The notes under the pieces are model-generated. The model saw only the letters and a program-made list of their open reading frames with translations. It ran no database searches and was not told where the DNA came from. The position numbers and the translations under genes were made by a program. A stretch of 64,000 nucleotides of DNA from Podospora pseudoanserina (Eukaryota; Ascomycota; Sordariomycetes; Sordariales; Podosporaceae): NCBI RefSeq assembly GCF_035222485.1, contig NC_085924.1, positions 186,001-250,000 on the forward strand, written 5' to 3'. Below, piece after piece: positions 41,158 to 53,600 of the stretch. Positions within the stretch are counted from its first letter, which is position 1. Each line of letters opens with the position of its first letter.

Positions 41158-44100
41158 GTTTATGGCTTTGTCAAAGCGATGTGGCGGCAGGACTGGGAGC
41201 TCTCGTGGTGCCTTGTATGACTGCAGATTTCAGTTTGGTTTGTCGGTTTGATCTGGATGGTTATCCCTCCAGTATGCTGGACAAGTTGTACATCATGACT
41301 TTGCCCCATTTGCAAAAACAGTCATCCATGTATGTCCCTGACATCTAGCACCGTCGCTGAGAGCTCTTGTATTCCGTCTGAGAACCAAAAAATCATCATG
41401 GAAGATGGCACAATAGCACCAGCAGCGGCTAGGTACTTGGACTTGTCGGGTCGGGCTGAACCATTTGAGGAAAGAAGTACTTTTTCTGTTGAAAAGGGGT
41501 AAAGTGATGTAGTTGAGAGGGTATAATGTGTTGATATTAAATGGTAATACACCAAATATGTTAAACTGTGATATATAGCCGAGGAAAGAAAAGGAATATA
41601 ACTGCTAATTTCAGGCTCTTGGCATATACGGGAGTTGACCTGCGTACTTGTTGACTGAACGGACTGGTTTGCTCTTGACAGCTCTAACGCTCACGGTCGA
41701 AACCTTGCCTTTGCAGGTAGACGATAGGGGATAGCAGATCTGTGAGCAAGTGGATTATGGAGCTCCAGGTTCCCTAGGTGGACTGATCTGGCTGGTATAT
41801 AGAGTAACGATATTGATTGAGGTATCAGACGTTTCTTGGACGTACACGATTCCGTTATCAACCATCTCAGCTGCTGAATGATAATGATTGGCTTATAACA
41901 TCCTAATCATCATATCCGTGTATACTATCTGTATCATCTCCGAGATTTCTTGGGGGTAATAAGGCCCCACCGAGACCTCCAAGATACTACTCGAGTTGAC
42001 AGGCAAGGTGAGGTCACAATGACTGTTGCATCAAGTACATCCATCCGTACATCATATCTCTTCGAGACAGCCCTGTATATGCCGCAGGAGATTGCCAGAT
42101 GGGTTGGATTGGACGGATTGCTTTGCTTTGTGGCTCTGTGGGGAATACACCGATGCATCCCTCGGTTCAGCGGCAGGAAGGAAAGACGAAGCTATCGAAC
42201 AAGGGGAAGCGTGGGATGGATGTGGATCAAGCTGGCCAAGCGAGCATGTTGCGGTCTGCGAGATTGTGTGGACTTTGTTCCCTCTGCCCTGTAGGGTTGG
42301 AGAACGGTAAATAAAAACGGTCGAGCATGGTTGAAGGGTGCCATCGCAAGCGGGTCGAGAACCACGGCAACCAATGTCACTCCAGGTCAGACGGGACAGT
42401 TGGAATTTTTTCTCCCATGTTGGTCATCCAGGATTATTATTCTTTGCGTAACAAAGTACCGGAGAGTTGCCCTTGTTGAGAAAAAAGAGAGGCTAAAGCT
42501 GTCGGAAGACGAACCTGGTCATTATGTCATTTTCTCACCTTTGTTATTGCTACCATTCTCAACAAACCCCTGAAAACCTGTATCAAACACACAGCTCTCG
42601 GCGGAGGAGAGAGCGCGGGGGATAACTGCCGCGTTTCACCCCGTGGGGAGACAGGGCAAATGCGGACTTGTCTCCGTATACCGTCCTCCGACTGGTCCTC
42701 CCACATCATTTCCGACCATGGTGAGGTTAAAGTTTGCGTCGGATGGCCAGTCGATGGCAACGAAACAGTTTGATTGGGGATACAGACGGGTCGGCGATCG
42801 TCTGAGTATTTAGCCTGGGGGATTTGTCTAGTCTGAACCAGCACCGAGATGACATCCCGCTGATCCCCCACTCAAGAGACCAGCATCCGGACAGGGCTGT
42901 CGTAGTGTAAATTTCAGCGGATAATGCCGATATCGTAGAGTAGTAAGGGGAGGGAGGATATCGGGCTGGTTGCTCCGTATCTACCAAGTGCACCGTATCG
43001 ACTCCGTATTGGCCTTGTTCCTAGTCGCCGAGGCGAAATCCTAGACGGCGTCGAAGATATCGCCAACAGCGGCCAGACAACAAATCACAGAGCCACGGCC
43101 GGGTTATGGTGACCTGGGAGAGATGCGGGGCATCCACCATGGTCAAATGCCGAGCGTCCGTGAACTTTTTGGCGCGGTGAGCAGCGGATCTTGGCGCGAG
43201 TCCAGGCGCACGTTTGGGGAAGCACAGGAACGCGCCATCTCATGTCCAGATCTAGAATATGCTATGTCCTGTAGATATATAGGTAAGACACGAACACGAA
43301 GAGAGCTGACAAGTTAATGTACTGTACATGCCTATCTCTAGAGGCAACAGAGCGAGATGAGGACTGGAGGAGGCGTGTCGCTTGCGAGCACAAAAACGCT
43401 CACCTTCAGCCTCGGGATGTGTCACGGCCCTAATAGGACAAGGATACCCCAGCCGTGACATATCCCCCAGTGGACATACTGACCCAATAAGCATCGATCC
43501 TCAGCAACGGAGAATGGCCCTAGCTCGCTGACGAACTTGTGGTAGGGCTGAGATTCTGCGTGCCTTGCACAGAAGCCACCGAAAACGCCATCCCCCTCTT
43601 TTCCATCACAACTCATCACAGTACGAATCGTTTGGAGTCAACCAACACTATCCCAGCACCGTCACGGGCAGCATGCTCTCTCACACCGAACTGTATCCTC
43701 GTTTGGTACCTACTCCATTCCGATCATGTACATCGGTTGGGTTCTGGCCGCCGTATCAGGTTGTTGGTGACACCAGATCAGATTTCGTCTGATGAGAATT
43801 GCCGTCGGGATGACATGACAGACAGCACAGATGAGTAAGCCCGGCTGGCTGGCTTCCAAGCTGGAAGCAAGGTAGGGCTCCGAGGCCCCCAAATATCTCA
43901 TCCATACGGCCGGTGTCGAGTGGCGAGAAGCGGTTGATAGTGCTTGCTGTGCCTTTTGTACTCCAGAAGCTGAAAGCTGCTGAGAACATGGACATGGCGG
44001 TGAGGGCGGTGAGAATGAAGCTCTTCCACAAATGATCAGGTAAGCGAGTGCGAGACACCAACCGTTAGTATAGCGCGGCGACGGGCCGCAGATTCTTGCC

Positions 44101-45717
44101 CCGTTGTTTGGTGGTCACGATGAGATACACTTTACGAGCAGAGCAAAGCAAAGCGAAGCCCCGCTCGACGGTCCCGTCATCACGATCGCCACGGTACCAT
44201 CTGTGGTTTCCTAATCCTGTTGCGGGCCGGCTTGGACGGGAAGCCAACGGCTGGCAAAAATACCAACGTGGTACGGGGACGGTTGCCCGCAACCCTACAG
44301 GGCAGACTGCCGCCCGCCCTCCAGTGCCTCCGTATCTCTGGAAAAACGGGCGAGACGCCCTGGCCTGGTCAAAAGGAAGGGGTGGGGGGGGGGGTGGGCG
44401 ATAATTATCCCTGCCATCTCTCTCGCCGTGTTTCCTTCGGTCGTGTCCGTTTTGTTGTTTTATACCTATTGCCGACTTTGGAAATCCGAGTGTGGTGTGG
44501 ACAGTGTGGTGTGTGTGGTGGGGAGCTGGTGGACGGACGCACAAGCTGACTCGGGTCTCCTGGGCCCTATCCAAACAGGCTAGCCTGAGGGAATCTCATC
44601 CAACAAGCCCCGATCTGTCTCGCTGGGCGGGGTGACGACGAGGTGAGACACGGGCGGGTGACTGTGATGAAAAAGCAATAGGGCTGAAGCCTAGTGTTGT
44701 GTAGTGTACAGTAGCAAGGTCCGGGCCTTGAAGAATGGAATGAATATACATACAATCAACTGTCAGACTGACACGACCGAGAAAGCCGACGGTGATTTCT
44801 TGCTGATCTCGTGCTTGATGTGTGTGATCAGAGGGCAGCTGTCATCATCGGCCACTGTCGGCACACAACCGAGTGCAACCATAAGGAAGGTATCCAGAGA
44901 GATGTCCTCCTCAGCTGGTCATAGAAGAAATCATGTAAGGAAAAGACCAAGACACGGCCATGCCCAGCTCGTCCAGGGCGACATTAGTTTGGACTCCAAG
45001 CTCGACGCCGTCTCGAGTATTGGGTAATACCTCACCGCTGTCCCTCTTTTTTGAGACATGGGAGAACCCTCGACCCGACTCGCCATGGCGCCAAAACCGT
45101 GCGACAGAAGCCCACAAGGCACAACACCACAATTTCCAGTTCCTTTTTCCTTCAGGCGTGCACTGTCAAAGACCGCCCATCCTGCCATCCATGCCCCCGC
45201 CCTCCAGCCCAGGGCTAGGTACCTCCACTACCTAATCAATGCTCACACCCCCCTCTCCCCCGGGCCCTCGAATACCTCCCCAGTCACCTACCGTACCAAT
45301 CAATCACCCCCCCGGGCCCCCCTCCCCTCTCCCGTCCCCATCTCCATTATTCTCCAGGGGCCCATCCATTATCCATTACGGAGTATCCATCCATTTGTTG
45401 AAATGCTACCGCTACCGCTGCCGCATCGAGAGCTCTGATCTCCCTTCCAATGTTCTGTTGATAGTATTTTTTATTTTTATCTCTTTTATACTTTTTATTT
45501 TGTTTTTTCGCCTTCACTGCTCCTCCTTACCTCCCGGACATTAGGTAGTACTAGGCTGGAAGACGGATTGAGCTCGCGCCTACTTTACAGAGTACCCTTA
45601 CCTACAACACAGCCAATCCCTCCGATCCCTCCAATCCCTCTCTCCGAGTTGCACCTGAGAGGTGCATCGGCAACACCGAGGCCTCTCTCTCCGTCTCTTT
45701 CTTTCTGTCTCTGTCTC

Positions 45718-45753
<36 letters not shown>

Positions 45754-45972
45754 TCGCGCGCGCGCTCGCCCGCTCTGGACGGACACCAGCAATCATTGTT
45801 TCTTGCTGCTTGACGGAAGCTTGGTTTCAGCTGCCGCTCTCTTCAAAACCAAGGCGGTGGCAAGGCTGAGGTGTCGAACCACTGGCCCTGTGGTTCAGCT
45901 GTTCAGGTCCTTGGTAGCCCCCAGGGACGTCATCTCTCGAGCTCGAGTCGACCATCAATACGAGCAGAAACC
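41158..45972. other. 4.8-kb interval without a convincing gene
   Basis: Open frames up to 169 codons exist (for example 44065-44574 minus and 43756-44061 minus) but lack conserved motifs or coherent splice sites. The sequence holds A/T-rich patches at about 41520-41600 and 41870-41940, CGTATC/TCCGTAT words near 42970-43010, homopolymer G runs near 44385, and C-rich sequence at 45240-45330. A long CT-rich tract (45681-45766) lies just before the C2H2 gene. The last 1-2 kb is probably the extended promoter and leader of that regulator. A non-coding RNA cannot be excluded. Confidence 0.5.
45681..45766 (+). repeat. CT-rich tract with GTCTCCT heptamer repeat and CG run
   Basis: A nearly pure pyrimidine stretch (with G at intervals) contains four tandem GTCTCCT units at 45721-45748 and passes into alternating CGCGCGCGCG at about 45755-45764. 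It lies 210-290 bp before the start codon of the C2H2 gene and is probably part of its core promoter or leader. Confidence 0.75.
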
Positions 45973-48038
45973 ATGGCTGCCATTCCCATTCAGGCCCCGT
46001 CGTCGCGACACGGGCCAAGAGACACCATGAACAGTGGGCCGCTACCGTCTTTATCAGGCCGCGATGGCGGATTCCCTCCAGGTCCCTTTGCGCCCATGTC
46101 CCATCGCATCCCATTTAACGACAACCTCTCGCCCTCGGCTGCTTCGAATCCCATGGCGATACGCAACAGAGACACCGACTTCGCACCTCCACCGCTTCCT
46201 CCACCGCGCCTGGTGCCCATCAACGGACCCATCGACCCAAAGGAGCATCAAAAGTGGGAGGGAATGCGGAAGCGCGACGCCAACTATGACGGGAGCGTAG
46301 ATAGCGGTTTGGGCATGAGCCCCCACGACTTTCGCAGACGCGACTCGGACTACGACGAGACATACCACAGCTATGGCTCCAACAGGTAGCTTCCCCCTTT
46401 GGATTCTGTAATAGAGGTCCAAGGAGCGCAATCGCTAACAGTGTAAACGAAACACACAGATCTACGACCCTCCCATCCTTCAGCGCAATCAGCCAGACCA
46501 TGAAGAGCTTCCGTCCAAGCCACGAAGCCATTGACAATTCCATGCTCAACAGGCTCAACAGGCCCACCATACGCCGTTCCGGTCTCAGCACATCCCACAA
46601 CGAACTCCCACCCCCTCGCGCCCATCACGCTGACCTTTCGACGCTATCTCTTCCCCACAGGTCCAAGCAGCCCTTCCTCGATATTGGTTACAGCAGGTCC
46701 CCCATGTCGGCTACGTCGCCTGGACCTTCGCCGTTTGGCCACCCGGGACCTATGGATTACCGATCCCCATTGAGTGCCGCTGATAGTACCGACCTTGAGC
46801 GTTCCCCGCGCTCGCACAGACTGCACAGCACACAGTCCATGACGGACAGTGAAGGACCAGGTCTCTCGCACGGCGGGCATGATTACGAGGGGCGCGACGA
46901 GGATGCGGATTTTCCCATGGAGGAAACTACGCGGATGCGCAGGCTAAAAATAGAAGACCCCTGGAGGGAAAGGGAGCGCGAGAGGGAAAGCTACCAGCCG
47001 GGTCAGAAGCGTCGTGCATCGTCGCCCCCAAGCGACGATGTGCCCATGGCGAGCGATTCTATGCGGTGGCCTGGCCGGGATGGGTCTGGCATCTCGCGCG
47101 GATCCCCCACACCCAGGCTGCTCTCTATGCCTCAAAATTCCACCTTGGGAGGCAGATCCCCTGTGAGTCGCAGCGGAAGCTACAGCAGTAATCTCACGAC
47201 GAGTAGCATGACGCTGGGCCGTCGTTCGCCGGGACTGAGCCCCAGCGGTCTCTCGCCGACAGATCCGATGAACTGCGGCAGCCCCTACGGCACACCACTC
47301 AGCATGACGGCTGGCTCGCCCAGGTCGGCAATCGGGATGGGCCTGGGGCGGTCAGCGGCCGCTGCGGCACAGCAGCCGACGGGAAGAATTGCGCTGGTCC
47401 CCCCCAGAAAGGTGGCCGAGATGCCCAAAAACACCAATGGGAGCAGCCTGGCCGCTAAGCTCAAGGGCCCTTACATGTGTGAATGCTGTCCCAAGAAGCC
47501 CAAGAAGTTTGAGACGGAAGAGGAGCTCCGGTATGGTTTTTTTTTTTCTTTTTAACAAAAAATTTTTTTCGAAACGCAGCATGCTGATCGAGCTTACAGC
47601 ACACACGAGGCTGAAAAGCAATATGAATGCACCTTTTGTGGAAACCGCTTCAAGAACAAGAATGAGGCCGAGAGACATCAAAACTCTCTACACGTGCGTC
47701 GGCATTCTTGGTCTTGTTCAGCCCTGACGGGCTACGAGCGGGCCTTCCACGACAGCACGGCAACACCGGGTGAAGCCGACACGTGCGGATACTGCGGAAA
47801 GGAGTTTGGACGCAACGGGCCAAACGCCAGCGTCACCGACGAGGACTGGGAGAAGCGGATTCGCCATCTCCAGGATGTCCACAAATTCCGCGAATGCAAT
47901 GCCAGCAAGAAGTTCTACCGGGCCGACCACTTTCGGCAGCATCTCAAGCACAGCCACGCCGGCACCAGTGGCAAGTGGACGAATATGCTCGAGAACGCGT
48001 GCATGATTGAAGAAGACGGTGTGAGTGTTGGTAGATGA
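45973..48038 (+). CDS. C2H2 zinc-finger transcription factor
   Basis: Three exons (45973-46385, 46460-47530, 47600-48038) give 640 residues. The first 430 residues are disordered and rich in Ser, Pro and Arg, with SP motifs such as GRRSPGLSPSGLSPTDP that could be phosphorylation sites. The folded part starts at about 465: MCECCPKKPKKFETEEEL, then the second splice leads to THEAEKQYECTFCGNRF and ERHQNSLH, a classical C2H2 finger (C-x2-C-x12-H-x4-H). A cysteine- and histidine-rich block follows (SWSCSALTGYERAFHD; DTCGYCGKEFG; RHLQDVHKFREC; FRQHLKHSHAGTSGKWTNM). This arrangement recurs in a fungal regulator family of mostly unknown function. The stop is at 48036-48038, but a perfect GTGAGT donor at 48021 could lead to a different last exon. 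It is nuclear (inference). Confidence 0.85.
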
Positions 48039-49389
48039 GGGACGGGGTCATCAGTATGGGAATAAAGCGGGAAGGATCAAAACAGGGCAGATTGCCGGGC
48101 CGGGAAAATCTCTGATGGCCGGGTCGACCAGTGACAGCTTCAGAAGGCCCTTTTTTACCACCTAGGGGCGTCAGGGTCAAGGTCGGACGCACTTCGGGTT
48201 TTCCATTCAGGACACGCGGTGTGGCGGACCTCTCTTCTTCTGCGCCAAGTCGGGGCAGCATGGAGCGGGACCTTCGCAGAACGGGGCCTATTTGGGTTAA
48301 ATTGTTCAGATGAAAGGAGGGCAGATACGGCGCACCTCAAACGTCAAACCGGGCCAAAACACGGCAAACATGCAGGCTGTCAGCCCTCCTCTCTGTATGT
48401 ATGGCTTCCAGATATCGCTCACGAGCAGGGCCCCACACCACCACCACCACCACCACCCTCTTGTTTACCAATGGCACGTTGACCAGCGTCTGCATGGCAG
48501 CTTCTCTTGCAGATGGCTGGATGCTGTCGTCAGGCCTTGTTTTTTCCGACCCCAACGGTCTGGTTGAACCTTGGCCAGAGGGCTATGCAGGGCTTCACAC
48601 CACTCTTGGCAGAAGGAAGGGAGGGGGGGCGGTTACGACGAGCCGAGGACAGGCAGTTTTACGTGATGACGACAAATGAATCTCATGTCCAGTTTTCTGC
48701 TTTTACACATTTTTTCTCTCTTCAAGCCTGGCTGGCTGTCTGTCTTGGCGCATGGTGGGAGTGGAAGGGGGATGTTGTTTATCACGAGTACATTTGGGCG
48801 GAAGGGCATTTTGTCATTTTTGTCATTTGATCAAGCATTTACCATCACGTACATTTTGTTCTTGGCAGCATTGATGGGGAAAAGCGTGAGGATCGATACC
48901 AGGGGCGAAGGAGATAGGTGTTGTCAGTGGCTGGGTTGTATATCGTACATACGGTTGGTCTTTTATCTCTTATTACGAAGAGTTCAAAAAGTAATTCATG
49001 ATCCACTGTTCTATCTATCATCACTTCGGAAAAGAAGAAGCGGAAACGGGAGGATTTGTGAGGGGGCCCACTTTGGAACTTTTCAGGGGTCCAGAAGAGG
49101 TGGTGCCGAGAGGGGGCCGCTAAACCTTACCAGGCGCCGCCGCCGCTGTCCGCCGCTTTGGGGCTGTCAGTTTTGCGGCCTGCCCCGCATTTTTCCCTTC
49201 AGTGAATGAACTGACGACTGCGGGGCAGAAAAATCCACGATCGATCCACCCGAAACCGCTATCTACCAATATAGCAACAAACCACATCGATACAGCAATC
49301 ACAATCACACGCCGAATTGGTCTTTGTTGTCATAAAAATAACTTTGCGCCGCATCAACTAAACATATCGACAACAGAAAGCGACGACAC
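48039..49389. other. 1.35-kb intergenic region
   Basis: No supported gene. It contains a CAC trinucleotide run (about 48438-48463), a G run near 48623-48632, and near 49130-49150 a CGCCGCCGCCGC block. The last 170 bp, rich in A and C, looks like the YVH1 leader. Confidence 0.5.
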
Positions 49390-49451
49390 ATGGTACTGAG
49401 CAGGATAAACGGCTCGGAAGAGCTGTTTGTGGGAGGGTAAACCTTTCCTTT

Positions 49452-49496
<45 letters not shown>

Positions 49497-50636
49497 ATGT
49501 GTGTGTGTGTTTGGAATTCACAGACTGACGTTCTCGGCCTCGACAGCATCTTCGGCGTCACACGCCCCCGCGTCATCACCGAGCACAAAATCACCCACGT
49601 CCTCTCCGTCATCAAATACTCGCTCGACAGCCTCCAAAATGAAGCCTACCGATCCCTGCAGCACATGTCCATCGACATTGACGACATGGACGACCAGGAT
49701 ATCCTGGTGCATCTGCCCAAGATGGTGAGGTTTATCCAGCGGGGGTTATACGGACACGACTACACCGAGGAGAAGCAGCAAGAACAACAAGAACAACAAC
49801 AGCAACAAGAAGAAGAAGAAGAGGCGGCAAAGGGGGCGGTGCTGGTTCACTGCGCCATGGGGAAATCCAGGTCTGTCACGGCCATAGTGGCGTATTTGCT
49901 ATGGAAACATCCACATCGGTTTGGGCTTGGGAAGGGGGCGGTTGATGCCAAGGAGGCGGTCGCAAAGGCGGTGCAGTGGGTGAGGGGGACGCGGCCGATT
50001 GCTGAGCCGAACGAGGGGTTTATGGAGCAGTTGGAGCTGTGGGTTGAGATGGGGTGTCCGGCCGGGAGTGATGATGCGGTGGAGAAGGAGGTCAAGTATC
50101 AGAGGTGGTTGTATAAGAAGGAAGTGGAGACGGCCGCGGCGGTGGGGAGGGCGCCGGATTGGATCCGGTTTGAGGACGAGGAGGCTGAAAAGGAGCAACA
50201 GAAACAAGACGAAGAGGGAGGAGGGGGGGGGGCGTTTGAGTTGAGGTGTAAGAAGTGTCGGAGGAGGCTGGCGACGGAGCCGTTTGTTGTGCCGCATCAG
50301 GGCAGGGGGAATAAGGCCAAGGAGGATTGCCCGCACTACTTTGTGGAGGCCTTGTCATGGATGAGGGATACACTTGAGCTGGGGGAACTGGAAGGGAGGC
50401 TCAACTGCCCGCATCCAAAGTGCGGGTCATCAGTGGGGAGGTATTCCTGGAGGGGTTTCAAGTGCAGCTGCGGGGATTGGGTAGCCCCGGCCTTTTCCCT
50501 GCAGCAGAGCAAGGTTGACAAGGTCGCCGTGATGGGCGCAGGGAAGAATGGCACGGCCGGAGCGAACGAGATAGCGAGCCGGATGGCTGCGCTGGGAATA
50601 CGGATGCCTCCGGGGCAGAGGGCAGAGAACCTTTGA
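49390..50636 (+). CDS. yvh1: Dual-specificity phosphatase YVH1/DUSP12
   Basis: Two exons (49390-49436, 49547-50636) give 378 residues. The acceptor GACAG at 49546, not the earlier CACAG near 49522, is chosen because it alone yields ELFVGGIFGVTRPRV in frame and lies 16 bp after a CTGAC branch site. The phosphatase domain has ITHVLSVI and the active site HCAMGKSRS with nucleophile C118. A Gln/Glu-rich insertion (about 92-109) sits between LYGHDYTEE and the active-site strand. The C-terminal zinc-binding region, from about 258, has CKKCRRRLA, a CPHYF motif, CPHPKCGSSVGRYSW and CSCGDWVAPAF, which defines the YVH1 type. In yeast YVH1 releases Mrt4 from pre-60S ribosomes through this zinc domain and also affects sporulation and signalling. 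The 110-nt intron carries a (TC)20 microsatellite. Confidence 0.93.
49454..49493 (+). repeat. (TC)20 microsatellite in the YVH1 intron
   Basis: Forty bases of uninterrupted TC, followed after four bases by a TG run of about seven units (49498-49510). Both lie between donor and branch site of the YVH1 intron, so length change would not alter the protein but could affect splicing. Confidence 0.92.
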
Positions 50637-53600
50637 GAATCTCCTCTGATCTAGTTACCTCCCACCAGGTCAAGGCACACCGCCAAGCACACCATCGCAT
50701 CACAAAATCCGCGGTTCGGATGATCCGAGGGATATGTTGCAATTTTGGTAGTGCGAGACGGCATGCACGGGTGGCAGATGAACAAACACACATGCACACA
50801 GACACACACACACACACATTGTCCGACCCGTGGGTAAGTGCACCAGCTGAGTCTATTGTGACGGTAGACGATATCTGTTTCAGTAGACGAGCATTTGCCG
50901 TGGGGGGAACGAGGCACTGGTGTAACCGAGTTCATTGTGGAAGAGGGTGCAGTGGTGATGTGGAAGAAAGGGGTTGATATCATGTAGGGGGTTGCATTTG
51001 ATGGTCTGTGTTGACCACCTTGCATGTGCTGTTTCCTCTGGTTCTTCTCACTCGGGATAGGAGCGGAGCGGCACTCCAGAAATATTGAACCAGTCTGTTT
51101 GATTTTCGCAGTATAGCCTTCACAGCCTTGGTTCTAGGCAGATGGCTAACTTTGCGGCTCTGCTGCTCATGATGGAGATGCCAAGCCTGGTTTGGTAAAG
51201 CAGGGTCATGGTTTTTATGTCATGGCGTCGTCACTTGTAAGCCGCTCACATTGCATGATCATGGTCTCCATGCTTCTTGTTGCTTGTCTGCATCATCTCC
51301 AGAATCGAGTCAGCTCGTCGTATGTTTGCCTTATGCACACCACCGCTCACCACGCAACGGTCATCCGATCTCAGTCAGAATGGTTGCTGACGGAAAACAA
51401 GTGCTGGCTTCCCGCGCCGGGTAGGCGGGTTCACGGTTCAACATGTCAGCCCAGATCACGTTTCCTCCCGAGCATGTCGCCATTTTGATTGAGTGAACCT
51501 TACCGGTCCGAGGCTTCCACACTTGTTGTCTCATATGCATGACAACTCGGATCTTTCTTGGTTTCTATGACGACTTCTTGTTCTTTTGGCTCCCGCCGAT
51601 CACCCATCACCCATTCACCTCGGTACCCGTCCCACCCGTTCATCCTCTTTCATGATAATACCCTAGAACAAAAGGAAAAGGGGTGGGTGAGACTGATCAT
51701 AGCCGTTGCGGTTTGAGGTGCGTGGAAAAAAAAAAAAAAAAAAAGTCGTTGATACCACCTGATCATATTAGAATATGACAAGTCACATTTTGGCAACGGA
51801 GATGCAAGATATTGTGTGATGTGAGAGGGGGAGGTGGGCAGAGAGCAAGGTTTGATGAAATCGATCGAGGGTAAGCACTAGGCTGCTTCAAGACCAGAAG
51901 CCATGAACCAGCTGATGACTTGGGTTGCCGGCAGCAGTAGCAGCAGCAGAGATAATGTAAGAAGCAGATATTTCCATCTCTACAGAGTGGAATATATGTG
52001 ATGTATGTACCTGCCTAGACAAGGAGTTTGGGTTCTAGAATTCATCAAGATCCCTGACCTTTATCCCCCCCGGCCCCCCCTCCCTGCGCGCCCTTGGATA
52101 AAGTCGTTAGTTTTGGGGCTTTGTATCACCACACCATCACCACTTCCTCCCTCTTCATGCACAGTTCTTCAGTTTCACACATACCTAGAATCAGCCAAGA
52201 GACCGGCCCGGGATTTGTTTTGTTGAATGCGACGGCAACACACAATCAGCTTTCGGATAGATAGCTAGCACGGCACGAGATTAAACAAAAAGAAAAGAGG
52301 TACATACGTTGGGATTTGGTGAGTAAGTACCAACCTACCTTGGGCCAGGGTCAGCGTAAGACGGTGGTTGTATAAGCCGTTTTATATGGGGCAAAAAGCA
52401 CGCTAGGTAGCAGCCTCTCTCATCGATCAGTGAGGAAAATGAAGCTCCTCGGTCCGGGTTTCTGGTTAATAGGTTAGATGATCCCTTGAAAATGCTCATT
52501 TTCGAGCTTCCCTACCACTGACCGAGCAACTCTCACAAGATGGTCTCTTGCATTCCCCCTCCCCCCCAAAAAAAAAAAACACTCCCCAGATGCAGGTGAA
52601 GGTCGTCTTTCTTGGCGTAGGATTTCCAATACATGTCATGTTGTACTCCCACATCCACCCCCCGGTCCGTTTATCGCGGCGTCATGCCGTTGGTCCTGCA
52701 CGCTGCACAAAATATATGAGAGGAAAAATGTCGCTTCTGCCTTCCTACTTGCTGCACCGAACGGAAGGATGTTCCGCTCCCGTGGTCCTCCATGCCTCAA
52801 ACCTCCCGCCCCGTCGTCGATCGTACCCCCCGCCCTCTCCCCAGTTCGACGCAGTTTTGATCCTGTGCTTCTCTGACTAGGTAGGTAGATCAACAACCGT
52901 CTGACATGGCATTAATACCTAACCTACTAGTGATCCTCCTCCAGCTCGGGTATGCCTTGGGAGGGAGCCATGTAGGAGCAATGCGACGATTCATACCCTT
53001 TCAACCGACCAGTGATAACCACCTTCTTCCCACCCCAGTCTCCACCGTCCACAAGGCCCCGCGATCGCCCCAGGCAAGGTGACGGCACAGCCCGTTTAGC
53101 TAGCTCTTTTTTCTTTGTGTGGAACCGAATGCTACTGTCGTAGGATCTGTGGTGATGATGGAGGGAAGGAAGAAGAAGCAGGCCAACGGCGCAGCAGCTA
53201 CTTGACTCAGCAAAGAGAAACCCCACGTCCAAGGAAATATGAAAAAGGCGGAGGGGCACGGCAAAGTATACTATTTGCATATAAGCAGGGGGAAAACAAA
53301 ATCAGAGAAGACTGGGGGATCGCCAACAGGGTTACCCAAAACTCGGCAGAAACCATCAATTCTCCCCAGGATGGCCCCCAACAAGAATGCCAGTCAGTCA
53401 GTGCCTGAACCTTTTCGTTCCTGTCGTTGTTGCTCTCGTCTCGGTCCCCAAGAGGCCTGCGAGAGAAGCACCTCGCATTCGGCCCCTACGCGATGGTGTA
53501 AAAAGGGCTGAACCGCTCGCACAAGTGCCATGGGACAGGGTATTCGGTATATATGTATGTTGCGTGGTTCGTGGTTCGAGAAAAACGTCTCGATTTTATC

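Noticed and set aside
43756-44061. 101-codon minus-strand frame with a hydrophobic segment
   Set aside because: It looks somewhat protein-like (WKSFILTALTAMSMFSAAFSFW), but there is no supported continuation by splicing and no recognisable family, so it was not listed as a gene.
44065-44574. 169-codon minus-strand frame
   Set aside because: It has no conserved motif, unusual His/Pro/Arg composition and no splice or promoter context. It may be chance in G/C-rich DNA.
51726-51744. Poly(A) tail of a retroposed element
   Set aside because: There is no flanking target duplication and no recognisable LINE or SINE body upstream.
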